Numbered from the stretch's first letter, positions 8,667-18,787 are shown. The stretch: 64,000 nt of DNA from JAOSJL01 sp963704035 (GCA_963704035.1 CAVPGR010000004.1:1054001-1118000); one strand, 5' to 3'. The notes: a model not told the origin generated them from the letters alone. Numbers and translations are program-made.

Positions 8667-9034
8667 TCACGCCGGAGCGATTCCGGGAGTGGTACCTCGG
8701 CCGGACGGCGCGGTCTCCGTCGGACCGCCCGCCGAGCCAGCGCTGAATTCTCCCGCAGCGGTGATCCGATAGAGGCGACGCCGTGGACGCCCCTCGGCGA
8801 GAGCGGCGTCGGCGTCCTCCCACCGATCTTCGAGCAGACCGCCGTCATCGAGGCGTCCCAACGCCTTGTACAGCGTGCCGTGCGCTGTCAGACGCTTGGA
8901 GGCGCCTGCGTCGCGCATCTCCTTGGCCAAGGGCGAAGCCGTGCACCCATCCGTCGCCGAAGCATCGTGAGCCCGTCGGCGGACTGAAGGATGTCGACCT
9001 CGAGGGGGAGCAGAGATCCGGGGCGTCGACGCAT
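8667..9034 (-). pseudogene. PadR-family regulator, frameshifted
   Basis: The start at 9034 reads RRRPGSLLPLEVDIL. After one or two indels comes LAKEMRDAG, then the winged-helix signature LTAHGTLYKALGRLDDGGLLED and GRPRRRLYRITAAGE, the PadR wing. A single extra T in the TTCGCCCTTGGCC stretch explains one break. It precedes the membrane-protein gene in the same direction, the normal PadR operon layout. Confidence 0.55.
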
Positions 9035-9040
9035 GGACTA

Positions 9041-9069
9041 TTTATAGGAAGATATCGTCTCATTGTCAA
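9041..9069 (-). promoter_or_regulatory. Consensus sigma70 promoter for the padR operon, leaderless
   Basis: On the minus strand TTGACA (9064-9069) and TATAAA (9041-9046) are separated by exactly 17 bp. The predicted start of transcription falls on or next to the ATG of padR at 9034, so the transcript should be leaderless. The spacer contains a GATATC palindrome where PadR could bind. Confidence 0.65.
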
Positions 9070-9150
9070 GTGATCGATCTGCACGCGGCACACGGGCGCC
9101 CCGGCGTGGTCCCGGTGACGCCCGCGTGAGGGGGTTCTGGTGGTTGCGGT

Positions 9151-9903
9151 TCAGGCGGCCAGGAACGCGTTCCCGATGCTCGTTCCCTCGGCAGGGGCAC
9201 CTTCATCGGCACCGGGTCCGCCGGGTCCACCGGGTCCGCCGGGTCCCCCGGGTCCACCTGGTCCCCCGGGTCCACCTGGTCCGTCCGGGAGCTCGAGTCC
9301 GCAGGCTTCGGCGGCGGAGCGGAACGCTTCGTGGCGCTCCTGCATCTCTGCTCGCTTCTGCTCGAACTCCTCACTGCCCGGTTCGGGACGGTCAGCAGGG
9401 TCGGGACGCTCCGGTCGCACGGGGTGACCGTTCTCGTCGAGCTCGGGCAGCTGAGCACCGTTCTCCTCGAGACACGCACGATCCTCGTCACTCAGGGGCT
9501 CGCGTCCCGGTGGCTCGATCCCGCAAGCCTCGGCGGCGGAGCGGAACGCTTCGTGGCGCTCCTGCATCTCTGCTCGCTTCTGCTCGAACTCCTCACTGCC
9601 CGGCTCGGGCCGGTCAGCGGGGTCGGGACGCTCCGGTCGCACGGGGTGACCGTTCTCGTCGAACTCGGGCAGCTGAGCGCCGTTCTCCTCGAGACACGCA
9701 CGGTCCTCGTCACTCAGACGCGCTCCGGGTCCCGCCGAACCGTCGGGCTCGGTCGACTCGGAGGACTCGTCGCCTTCTCCCCCGGAGTCGCCTTCCTGGG
9801 CGCCACCGGCCGGAATGAAGGCGAGAGCCAACGCGAGCGCCAGCGCCAGCACGAGGCCTGCTCCCGCTCCGATTCCCAGACCTCTGCGAAACGTCGTACT
9901 CAT
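9151..9903 (-). CDS. Secreted acidic protein with a duplicated Cys-containing repeat and collagen-like tail
   Basis: 250 residues. The N-terminus is a signal or membrane helix (GLVLALALALALAF). An acidic Ser/Gly/Glu linker follows. Two almost identical 74-residue repeats come next, each with LSDEDRACLEENGAQLPE, DENGHPVRPERPDP, SEEFEQKRAEMQERHEAFRS and AAEACG, so two cysteines per repeat. The tail is nine or so GGP triplets. No known family is recognised; the repeat is probably a helical hairpin closed by a disulfide. It sits alone ahead of the two-component genes, separated by a gap of about 110 bp, and is intact. Confidence 0.6.
   Translation of the reverse strand: MSTTFRRGLGIGAGAGLVLALALALALAFIPAGGAQEGDSGGEGDESSESTEPDGSAGPGARLSDEDRACLEENGAQLPEFDENGHPVRPERPDPADRPEPGSEEFEQKRAEMQERHEAFRSAAEACGIEPPGREPLSDEDRACLEENGAQLPELDENGHPVRPERPDPADRPEPGSEEFEQKRAEMQERHEAFRSAAEACGLELPDGPGGPGGPGGPGGPGGPGGPGGPGADEGAPAEGTSIGNAFLAA
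9301..9718 (-). repeat. Two direct 74-codon repeats inside the secreted acidic gene
   Basis: Units of about 196 bp at 9301-9496 and 9523-9718, period 222 bp, are nearly identical in DNA as well as protein. Such low divergence indicates a recent duplication or ongoing gene conversion. Confidence 0.7.
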
Positions 9904-10016
9904 GGTCGAATCTCCTCGGCCGTCGTCTCTGCTGTCTCCGGCACCGGAGCATCTGCCCGGCGCCGCATCATCATCTGCATCATCGACGACGGACCTGAAG
10001 AACTCGTGAGATCCAC

Positions 10017-11394
10017 CTAAGAATCAACTCTGGGAGGATCGCCGCCCAAACGGAGCCTGAAGAGTGCCCCACCCCCCTCGGCGTCTGCCACGGACACATC
10101 GCCCCCGTGGGATTCGGCCACCTGCGCCACGATGGCCAGACCGAGCCCCGACCCCGGTTTGTTCCGTGCGGCCGGTGCCCGCCAGAACCGCTCGAACACG
10201 TGCTCCCGGTCTGCCTCTGCCACTCCCGGGCCGTGGTCGCTCACGGTCACCTCACCATCGTGCACGCCGACGGTGACAACACCGCCGTCCGGACTCCACT
10301 TGCCGGCGTTGTCGAGGAGATTCGTGACTGCACGGCCGATGAGATCAGCGTCCCCTGTCACGGTCGTCGGTTCGAGATCGGTCGTGAACTCCACGTCCTG
10401 CCAATGGAAGGCCGCATGGTCCACCGCTGTCTCGACGACCTCGTCGAGGCGAAGGACCTCGTTCCGTTGCACCGGCTCACCGCCGCGAGCGAGGTCGATC
10501 ACGTCGCCGACGAGTGTGGACAGCTCGGAAATCTGGGCATCGACATCGCTGCGAAGCTGAGCGGCGTCGGCGTCGGCGAGTTCCTCTTCGCGCGTGAGCA
10601 CGGCGATGTTCGTCCGCAGGCTCGTCAACGGCGTTCGCAGTTCGTGCGACGCGTCGGCGACGAGACGACGTTGCACCCCCACCGAACCTTCGAGGGCCTC
10701 GAGCATCGAGTTGAAGCTCGCGGCGAGCCGCCCGAGCTCGTCGTCGGAACCGACGTCGATGCGCCGCGAGAGATCGCGGGTGACCGCAATCTCCTCGGCC
10801 ACATCGGTGAGCCGGTCGACCGGGCGAAGCGCTGTTCTGCGCGACGAGGAAGCCGATCCCGGCGGCCAGCACGACTCCACCGATGGCGACGAGCAGCAGC
10901 ACCCACCGAAGATCGGCGAGCACGCTGTCCACCTCGCCCAGCGGCCGTGCCACCTGGAGCGCCAGCCCGTCGGCGAGCGGCGACGTGTAGACGCGGACCT
11001 GTTCTCCGTCAACGTCGGTCGTGGCGAAGAACGCTCGGCTCTCTCCAGCGGCAACCGCCACGGCCTGTTCGCTGACAGGGAGCTCCCCCACCTGGTCGAG
11101 GGCGGGCACGGCTTCACCGTCCGCCGTCACGACCTGGGAGAACCCTCCGGCCCCGCCGAACGGCGGGAGCGGAACGACGAACTCGCCGGGAGGCCCGAAG
11201 CCCGGTCGACGCTCTGCCCGCTGCTGGAACGCCTCGGTGGCCTCGGCAACGTCGTTCGCGCGGTTCACGAGTGAGTCGTCCACCTCGTCGACGAGGACGT
11301 CACTCGTCGCCCGGAAGGCAAAGAAGGCCACCGCCACCACGGCGACCGCCACCGCCACGGCGGCGGCCATCGTGAGTCGGGAGCGCAGTGTCAC
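10017..11394 (-). CDS. Sensor histidine kinase, MprB-like (one frameshift)
   Basis: The N-terminal membrane helix (residues about 8-30) is followed by an extracellular region of about 120 residues with FGPPGEF, then a second membrane helix (VLLLVAIGGVVLAAGIGFLV), a HAMP domain (LRPVDRLTDVAEEI), DASHELRTPLTSL with the phospho-accepting His, an N box (LLDNAGKWSP), G1 (DHGPGV) and G2 (GSGLGLAIV). The two halves are in different frames, with the break near 10830 between AQNSA and LRPVDR. A two-base loss would explain it. All signature motifs survive, so a sequence error is likely. It follows the response regulator gene and should act with it at the membrane. Confidence 0.8.
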
Positions 11395-11412
11395 GACCCG
11401 TTCACCGCCGGG

Positions 11413-12093
11413 TCACTGCTCCCGAAGCACATAGCCGACACCGCGCACTGTCTGGATGACACGGGGTTCACCGCCGGCTTCGCTCTTGCGTCGGAGGTAG
11501 CCGACGTACACCTCGAGCGAGTTCGATCGGGGGCCGAAGTCGTAGTCCCACACAGCCTCGAAGATGACCGAGCGCGTGAGCACCTGGCGCGGATGGCGGA
11601 GGAACAGCTCGAGCAGTGAGTACTCGGTACGCGTGAGCTCGAGGAGCCGGTCTCCCGAGTGGACCTCCATCGCCACCGGATCCATGCGGAGGTGAGCGAA
11701 CTCGAGGATTCCCTCGGCTGCGACCTCGTCTTCGCGTCGCCGAAGAAGCGCCCGGATCCGGGCGAGCAGCTCGTCGAGTGCGTACGGCTTGACGACGTAG
11801 TCGTCGGCGCCGGCGTCGAGGCCGACGACCCGGTCGTCGACGGCGTCGCGCGCCGTCACCATGAGCACCGGTGTGGCGTCACCTGCCTGGCGCAGCCGGC
11901 GACAGACTTCCAGCCCGTCGATATCGGGGAGCTGGAGGTCGAGCAGCACGACGTCGGCGGCGGCGGACCGCTGGACCTCCAGGGCCCGGAAGCCCCCATC
12001 GGCGGAAGCCACGTCGTAGTTCTCCAGCCGCAGGGCGCGTTCCAGCGACGTCCGGGCGGCGGGATCGTCCTCGACGACGAGAACCTTCACCAC
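11413..12093 (-). CDS. mprA: OmpR/PhoB-family response regulator, MprA-like
   Basis: 226 residues. The receiver domain has EDD near the start, LLDLQLPDIDG with the phosphorylated Asp near residue 52, MVTARDA, and VKPYALDEL with the conserved Lys. The C-terminal winged helix carries LELTRTEYSLLELFLRHP and ends with VGYLRRKSE...VIQTVRGVGYVL. It lies 18 bp upstream of the kinase gene and is its probable partner. The MprA name is by overall resemblance only. Confidence 0.8.
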   Translation of the reverse strand: MVKVLVVEDDPAARTSLERALRLENYDVASADGGFRALEVQRSAAADVVLLDLQLPDIDGLEVCRRLRQAGDATPVLMVTARDAVDDRVVGLDAGADDYVVKPYALDELLARIRALLRRREDEVAAEGILEFAHLRMDPVAMEVHSGDRLLELTRTEYSLLELFLRHPRQVLTRSVIFEAVWDYDFGPRSNSLEVYVGYLRRKSEAGGEPRVIQTVRGVGYVLREQ

Positions 12094-12143
12094 AGCATTC
12101 TGCCAGCGTCGCCTGAACGCCTGGTGAGAATGCCGACTACCCC

Positions 12144-13067
12144 TCAGCCGGCGAGCTCGACCAGCTCCGCGAGTTGGGAGCGCGTGCGGTCGAGTTGCAG
12201 AAGAGCCGCCTCATGGCGGCGTGCGTTGGCGATGGCCATTGCCGCCGACTGAGCCACCTCACCCAGAAGCTCCCGCTCCTCGGCCGAGAACGGCTCCTCG
12301 TCGCGGGGAGCGACCGCGACACATCCGAGCCACGCTCCGCGGCAGACGAGCTGAATGAACACGCCGTTCCCGACCATAGCGGTCTCGTCGAAACCACCGG
12401 GGAGCGGCTCACCGACCACACGGTCGGTCCCGACACCCTCATCCGGGATCCGGTTGCCTGTGGGCACGGATGCAATGACGATTTCGCCGGAGCTGACGTC
12501 GCGAGCGGTGAGTGGCTCCTGGATCTTGACCCGTGTCGGCCACGCCACGCTCTCACTGCGGATGGCCGCCGCGCGGAGTTCCGCGTCGCCGGATCGCAGC
12601 ATGAGGACACCGTCGGCCGAGTCCACGACGTCGAGCATCCGGTCGAGGCTGAGTTCCACGAGCTCGCCGAGATCCAGGACGGACGTGAGCTCCCGTTCGG
12701 TCTCGGCGAGCACGCTGCTGTGCAACAGGCTCTCGGCCAGGGCGAGGTTCATCGACCGCTCTTCGGCGCGCAGGGCCTCCACCCTCTTCAAGTGGCGCTC
12801 CTTGTCGAGGACGTAGGCGCACATCACGGAGGCCAGGAGGATCAGGAGGATCCTCAGCACCGTGACGTTGCTGAGCGGTCCATTCTCGTCAACACCGACC
12901 ACATCGAGCGCCATCACGAATACGAGCCCTGTGATCAGCGCCGCCGCCACGAAGATGATCTGCGCTCTACGTCGGCGCAACGCACGATCCGAGTAGTCGT
13001 CGCCGACTCCTGCAATGCGTCCTTCGTCGCGCAGGCGATCGCGCAGGTCCTGGATCTCGGTTCCCAT
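12144..13067 (-). CDS. Membrane-anchored GAF-domain protein
   Basis: 307 residues from the ATG at 13067, which follows GGGAGGGAG. Two hydrophobic helices (IIFVAAALITGLVFVMALDV and ILLILLASVMCAYVL) precede a short coiled segment and a GAF domain (about residues 130-290, starting VLDLGELVELSLDRML) with the C-terminal SAEERELLGEVAQSAAMAIA helix typical of GAF sensors. It ends in a short coiled coil with no kinase or cyclase domain, so it may signal by interaction. The bound ligand is unknown. The longer open frame reaching 14351 is a run-on into the next gene. Confidence 0.7.
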   Translation of the reverse strand: MGTEIQDLRDRLRDEGRIAGVGDDYSDRALRRRRAQIIFVAAALITGLVFVMALDVVGVDENGPLSNVTVLRILLILLASVMCAYVLDKERHLKRVEALRAEERSMNLALAESLLHSSVLAETERELTSVLDLGELVELSLDRMLDVVDSADGVLMLRSGDAELRAAAIRSESVAWPTRVKIQEPLTARDVSSGEIVIASVPTGNRIPDEGVGTDRVVGEPLPGGFDETAMVGNGVFIQLVCRGAWLGCVAVAPRDEEPFSAEERELLGEVAQSAAMAIANARRHEAALLQLDRTRSQLAELVELAG

Positions 13068-13167
13068 CTGCTCCCTCCCACGCGCGCTATCGACCGATGG
13101 GGCCGCGAAACTTGAGCGCCGGGACCAACAAGAAGTGAGCCGGGAAGGAGCCCGAAGCGCGCAGCGG

Positions 13168-14168
13168 TCAGGATCCGGCCGTACCCTCGAACACCGCGAT
13201 CGTGACACCCCGCTCGGCGAGCTCCGAGAGGAACCCCGTCGGCTCGACCAGCGCGGCGAGGCCGTGAACTCCCGGATGGTCGATCCGATCGATCGGTGCG
13301 ACCAGCCAGTCGGACGGCTGTGAGGGCGAGGACGGCGCCCGAGGCGACCGCCGAACGCTCCACGACGCCGTACACGGTGGTACGCAGCGCTTCTCCCCGC
13401 CTTCCCCAGACCTCGACCCGTCGCGGAGCCCCACTCCTGTTCGGCGGCGATGCGACGCCGCTCCATGCGCGAGGCGAGCCGCGCCGGTGGTTCCGCAATC
13501 CGATACGAAACGCGTGAGGCTTCGGGAAAGACGCGGGCCAACAACACGGCCCCGCCGTCGACACCCCGACACTCCACCGAGCCCACCGGATCGGGGAACC
13601 AGACGATTTCGTCGCGGGAGCCCCGGGACAGTTCCTCCCAGGAGTTGTCCCGCCACTCCCGTGAGGGCCCTCGACGTGCCCGATGGGCCGCCCGGGTGCA
13701 CTCGGGCCCTGCGACACCGGCGCGCGCGACCCTGACCTCCTCGACGAGGTCGAGCTCATCGGCGGCGTGGCGCACCATCACGTCGGCAAGGCCCGGAGCC
13801 AGACCGCACCCGGCGGCGATGGTGACCCCTGCGTCGATCGCGGCGGCATCGAGCTGAATCACCTGGAGCAGAGCGTCGGCATCGTCGCAGGCCAGGGCCA
13901 CCGGAACCCCCGACGCGATGGCCTGTTCCACCACCGGAAGCTCAGTTCCCCCCGTCGACGCCACCGCCACCGCATCGAGGTCGTCGGGCAAATCAGCGGT
14001 GGGATCGATGTCCACCGCTGCGCAACCCTCGATCGCTCCCGACACCATCTGCGCCCGTTCGGCGTCGACGTCGTGGACGAGGACGTCGGTGACCCCGGTG
14101 CTCTCGGCGAGCTGTCGCGCGGCACGCGTGCCGACGGCACCGGCGCCGACGAGGAGAATCCGACTCAC
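13168..14168 (-). CDS. Saccharopine-dehydrogenase-like NAD(P)-binding protein (frameshifted)
   Basis: The GTG at 14168 overlaps the stop of the preceding small gene (GTGA). The N-terminus reads ILLVGAGAVGTRAARQLAE, a Rossmann GxGxxG motif, then VLVHDVDAER, VAVASTGGTE and the block AGVTIAAGCGLAPGLADVM, as in saccharopine dehydrogenase-like oxidoreductases. The C-terminal half requires two frame changes, near 13430 and 13325, and ends FEGTAGS. The substrate is unknown; members of this superfamily are rarely true saccharopine enzymes. Confidence 0.6.
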
Positions 14169-14302
14169 CGGAAGTCGGGCGCCTCGAGTTCCCGCCACCC
14201 TCCGCTCGTGGGTGGCACACCACCGCGCCCGCGGAGCCGAACGAAACCGGCGGCGAGTACAGCCACGGCGGCGACGATGAGACCTCGACGGAATGCCTTC
14301 AT
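14165..14302 (-). CDS. 45-residue single-helix membrane peptide
   Basis: ATG at 14302, TGA at 14165. MKAFRRG is followed by a hydrophobic stretch (LIVAAVAVLAAGFV), then RLRGRG and a short acidic tail ending APDFR. The stop overlaps the GTG of the next gene by four bases (GTGA), indicating translational coupling, which supports it as a real gene. There is no strong ribosome site; a TAGACT box 10 bp upstream suggests a near-leaderless transcript. No homologue is recognised. Confidence 0.5.
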   Translation of the reverse strand: MKAFRRGLIVAAVAVLAAGFVRLRGRGGVPPTSGGWRELEAPDFR

Positions 14303-14359
14303 GAAACCCGGAGTCTACGGTGGCGGCGTGCCCGGCTCGGCGGCCGGGCACCGGTTCGG

Positions 14360-14423
<64 letters not shown>

Positions 14424-14433
<10 letters not shown>

Positions 14434-15299
14434 GGGAAGGCGAGAATCGTACCAGTCGCGTCGGGAGAAACCCGTTGCGAACCGGACGGTCGACTCACCT
14501 CGCGATCGACGCTTTCCTCTCGAACGTGGACTTCGATACCGCCGATCAGTTCAGCGAACAGGTTGTAGAGACCCACGGCCACGAGCGTGAAGATCTCGGC
14601 GATGGCGACCCACGCGAGCCCGATGAGCACCCCGCCGCGGATGATCTGTCCGGACAGGAAGCGGAAGTCTTCGAATCCCGCGTCCTGCATGAACTCCTCG
14701 ATGTTGCCGATGGCCCCCGCCGCCGAAGCAATCGACCAGAGAACGACTCCGGCCACCAGCAGCACGATCAGGGCGCTGAGGTAGAAGCAGATCGAGATCT
14801 TGGCGGCCGACCACATGTCGATACGCGAGATGCGCTGGCGATAGCGCCGATCCGGTGCCAGCGTCGCGGCGGGGGCCCGCTTTGCTTTTCGCCGTGACGG
14901 TTCGGCTCGGCGGTTGCGCCCCGTGGCGTAAGCGGAGCCCGCTGCCGCGGCCGTCTTCGCCTGTCGCCCCGACGTCGACCTCTGCGCCTGCTGGGCCGTG
15001 CGGCCCGGTGGGCGCTCGGCGGCGGATTCACCCTGGGCTCGGGCCTGGCGCTCCGACTGGGGCTGCTGTCTCGACTGAGGTTGCTGCCTCGACTGAGGTT
15101 GCTGTCTCGGTTGAGGCTGCGGCTGGGCGGGCGTGCGCGGCGCAGCCTGCGCGGAGCGTTGGGCCGGCGGCTTCTCGACGGGGGTACGGCGTGCGGGTGC
15201 AGGGCTCTTCGCATCTTCCCCGGAACCGGCCGGTGGCTTCTGGGCCGGTGGCTTCTCTGACGGGGGCCTGGCCGGACGCCGTGGTGTGTCAGGCGTCAT
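14424..15299 (-). CDS. DUF3566 membrane protein with long Pro/Gln/Ala-rich cytoplasmic N-terminus
   Basis: 291 residues from the ATG at 15299, which overlaps the end of gyrA. The first 160 residues are low complexity (repeats of RQQPQS, runs of Pro, Ala, Lys). The DUF3566 domain follows: RQRISRIDMWSAAKISICFY, two membrane helices (LIVLLVAGVVLWSI and GLAWVAIAEIFTLVAVGLYN) and NLFAELIGGIEV. The family sits next to gyrA in actinobacteria (Rv0007 in M. tuberculosis); its role is unknown. The stop codon TAG lies inside tRNA-Ile, so the two genes overlap by 10 bp. Confidence 0.85.
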
Positions 15300-18200
15300 C
15301 GGCTTCCTCCAGAACGGGGGCCACGGCGACGACCACGTCGTCGCCTTCCAACTTGGTGACACGCACGCCCGTGGCGGCGCGACCCTGCGACGAGATCTCC
15401 TTCGCGCCCATCCGAACGATGTTGCCGGCCGAGGAGAACACCAGTATCTCGTCGTCGAGATGAACTGTGAACGCAGCAACGATTCCGCCGCGGTTTTCGG
15501 TCTTCATTCCGATCATGCCCTGACCGCCGCGGCCCTTGCGGTTGAACTGGTCGAGCTTCGTGCGCTTGCCGTGACCGCTGGCGGTGACGAACAGCATGGC
15601 CACGTTGTCGCTGGCCACCGTGCACGAGACGACGTGGTCGTCGCCCTTGAGTTTCATGCCGCGCACTCCCGCCGCTGATCGGCCCATCGGTCGCACGGCC
15701 TCTTCGGTGAACCGAATCGTCTTGCCACTGGCCGCGACAAGGAAGATGTCGCGCTCCCCGTCGGTCTGGACCACCTGGACGAGTTCGTCGTCGTCCTTCA
15801 ACTTGATGGCGATGAGCCCGGCGCGCAGCGACGAGTCGTATTCGCTCATCTTGGTCTTCTTGACCTGGCCCTTCTTGGTGGCGAAGAACAGGTACGCGCC
15901 GTCTTCGTAGGTGCGCGTGTCGATGACCGCCTGAATGCGCTCCTCGGGTTCGAGTGGGAGCAGGTTCACGAGAGCCGTTCCCCGCGCCGTGCGTTCTTTG
16001 CGGGGGATCTGGTGGACCCGGAGGCGGTAGACCTTTCCCCGGTTGGAGAAGAACAACAGGTACGAGTGTGCCGTGGTGATCAGTAGGTGTGAGACGTAGT
16101 CCTCGTCCTTCAACTTGGTGCCGGCGACACCCCGACCTCCACGGCCCTGCTTGCGGAACGTGTCGGCGGCCACGGTCTTCACGTATCCCTTGGCCGACAG
16201 GACTGCCACCACCTCTTCGTCCTCGATCAGGTCGAGGACGTCGAGGTCGCCGTCGTCGAAGGTGACGCGGGTGCGCCGCTCTTCGGCGAACTTCTCGCGC
16301 ACCTCGGCCAGTTCGTCCTTGATCAGCTGACGGAGCCTCTTGTCGCTCTTGAGGATCGCCTCGAGCTCCTTGATCGTCTTGGTGAGCTCCTCGAACTCGT
16401 CCTTCAGCTTCTGATGCTCCAGCCCCGTGAGACGACGCAGCGGCATGTCGAGGATGTGATTCGCCTGGATCTCGCTGAACTCGAAGGGCTTGGCCATCAG
16501 GCCGGCCCGTGCCTCCTCGACGTCTTCGCTGCCCCGTATGAGGGCGATGACCTCGTCGAGCATGTCGAGCGCCTTGAGGAGGCCCTCCACGATGTGTGCT
16601 CGTTCCTTGGCGCGGGCGAGGCGGAATTCGGTACGCCGCCGCACGACCTCGCGTTGGTGCTCCACGTAGTGACCGAGCGCCTCGGCGAGGTTGAGGACGC
16701 GCGGTTGCCCGTCGACGAGCGCCAGCATGATCACGCCGAAACTCGTCTGCATCGGCGTCTGCTTGTAGAGCTGGTTGAGGACGACCTGCGCGTTGGCGTC
16801 GCGCTTCAATTCGATGACGAGGCGGTACTCGCCGCGTGACGTTTCGTTGCGGACGTCGCGGATCCCCTCGATCTTGCGCTCCTGTACGAGCTCCGCGGTC
16901 TTCGCCCCGATGACCTCGACCGACGTCTGGTAGGGCACCTCGGTGACCACGATGCGCTGGTCGCCCTTCCTCCCTTCTTCGATCTCGGCAACGGCGCGCA
17001 TCTTCACCGAGCCGCGCCCGGTGCGGTAGGCATCGCGCAGGCCCTCCTGGCCGAGGATGTACGCGCCGGTCGGGAAGTCGGGGCCCTTGACGAACTCCAT
17101 GAGGTCGTCGGCGGTGGCGTCGGGATTGTCGATGAGGTGCGCTGGTCGCGTCGATGACCTCACCCAGGTTGTGGGGTGGGATGTTGGTGGCCATCCCCAC
17201 GGCGATGCCACCACCCCCGTTGACCAGGAGGTTCGGGAACCGCGCCGGCAGGACCGTGGGCTCCTGCGTCTTGCCGTCGTAGGTCTCGGAGAAATCGACT
17301 GTCTCCTCGTCGATGCTCTCGAGCATCGACATGGCGATCTTCTCGAGCCGGCACTCGGTGTTGTGGCTGACGAAGCCGTCGGTGAGGAACGCATGCGCTT
17401 CGGAATCGATCCGCAAGCTGTAGACCGGGCGCTCGCCGGCGTCGGTGACGCTCTCTACGTGGGAGAAGAAGTAGTCGCCGGTGATGAACGGAGCGATCAC
17501 CCGCTTGACCTCCTCGGATGCGATCCGACTGAGGATTCGACGTGACCGGTGACCCCATCGGTCGACGCGGTCGAGGTTGTGGCGCCGCAGCCAATCCTGG
17601 TCGGTTGCAGAGCCCCCTGCCTCGCTACGGATGTAGTCGGCGATGAACGGGATCGTGTCGCGTGAGAACCCAGTCGGCGTCGGCCGCACGGGAAGATCGG
17701 ACAGGATCTCGTCGAGACGCTGTTGCTTCGTGCCCCAGAATCCGACCCGGTGGGCGAACTCGGTGGCATCCCGACGGTTGGAGATGAAGAGTTTGATCTC
17801 TCCGTTGTCGTAGCGAGCGGTTCGCATGACCACCTCGAACTCCAGCAGCAGCCGACGAACGTCGCTGGCGAGCTGAACGCTCCGAGTCGAATACGTGAGT
17901 GACACGGTGTTGCGCTGCAGCAGCGAGATGGAACCATCGCCCTCGAACAGCCCCTGGAGAAACGCGCGCTTCTGCTCGAGCCCACCTCGCCATACGAACT
18001 CTGGAACGCGCTCGACACCGGCGAGCCCGACCTGCGCGGCGGCGGCCACCTGCTCGTTGGACGGTTCACCCAACGACGCATTCCCCCACCCTCGATGGAG
18101 CGCGACCACAGAATCGGGACGTAGTTCGCTCAGGAGACGCCACTGCAGCAAAGGGACTCCGGCGACCGATTCCAGGCAGAGCACCGGGTGGTTGTGGGTC

Positions 18201-18787
18201 CCGACGAGCTCGAATCCTTCGGTGGTCGTCAGCCGCAGCGTGGGGTGGGTCCCCGAGTGGAAGAGCCGATCAGCCCGCACGATCTCGCCGTCGTGACCTA
18301 GCACCTTCGCATCGATCTCGGCTTCGCTGTCGCGTTCGACTCGGGCGAACGAGTCGATGCGGCGTGTACCGTCGGGCGTGCGGACCCGCGTGTCGCCGAC
18401 CACGCAATAGCGCATCGCTCCGGGCCGGTCGTTCGGGTCGGGTGAGCCGAAGTTCCCGTGGCCGTCGACGAGGGGATGCCTCAGCGAGAAATCCTGCGCC
18501 ATGCGTGCCAACGCGTCGTAGATCGCGCTGTCGCCGTGGGGATGGAAATTACCCATCACGTGACCGACGACCTGCGCGGACTTCGAGTGCTGTCGCTCCG
18601 GGCGCAGGCCACGGTCGAACATGCCGTAGATGATCCGACGTTGCACCGGCTTCAGGCCGTCGCGGGCATCGGGCAGTGCACGCGAGACGATGACCGACAT
18701 CGCGTAGTCGAGGAAGGAGCGCTCGACCTCTTCCTGGATCTCGATGGGCTCGGAGCCGGATCCGAGGGTCTGCTGTTCGTCGGGCAT
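15289..18787 (-). CDS. gyrA: DNA gyrase subunit A, intein-containing, one frameshift
   Basis: Type II topoisomerase subunit that cuts and rejoins DNA. The N-terminus carries ARDGLKPVQRRIIYGM, HPHGDSAIYDALARMAQDF and RPGAMRY; the intein interrupts here, just after the catalytic Tyr, and the extein resumes TECRLEKIAMSML. GGGGIAVGMATNIPPHN follows. The frame then breaks near 17144: GEVIDAT should continue as AHLIDNPDATADDLM, and removal of one G restores it. The rest is complete: the coiled-coil arm, then six C-terminal pinwheel repeats including the GyrA box QGRGGRG. It ends EEADDA, overlapping the DUF3566 start. As gyrA is essential, the frameshift is probably a sequence error. It is 14 bp downstream of gyrB. 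Confidence 0.93.
17360..18406 (-). other. GyrA intein with LAGLIDADG homing-endonuclease motif (349 residues)
   Basis: The first residue is Cys (CVVGDTRVRTPDG, splicing block A). Block B is VGTHNHPVLCLES, block F is VESVTDAGERPVYSLRID and block G is DGFVSHN, followed by extein Thr. These are the residues needed for self-splicing: Cys1, TxNH-like HNH, terminal His-Asn and +1 Thr. The site, between the catalytic Tyr and Thr of RY-TE, is the one used by mycobacterial GyrA inteins. The middle contains FLQGLFEGDGSI, a DOD/LAGLIDADG motif; a second one is not obvious. Mini-inteins at this site are about 198 residues, so this one retains an endonuclease domain. Confidence 0.93.

Noticed and set aside
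12144..14351. A 735-residue protein combining a Rossmann domain and a GAF domain
   Set aside because: The middle part is non-homologous shadow sequence; the dehydrogenase-like gene needs two frame changes and the GAF gene has its own ATG and ribosome site at 13067.
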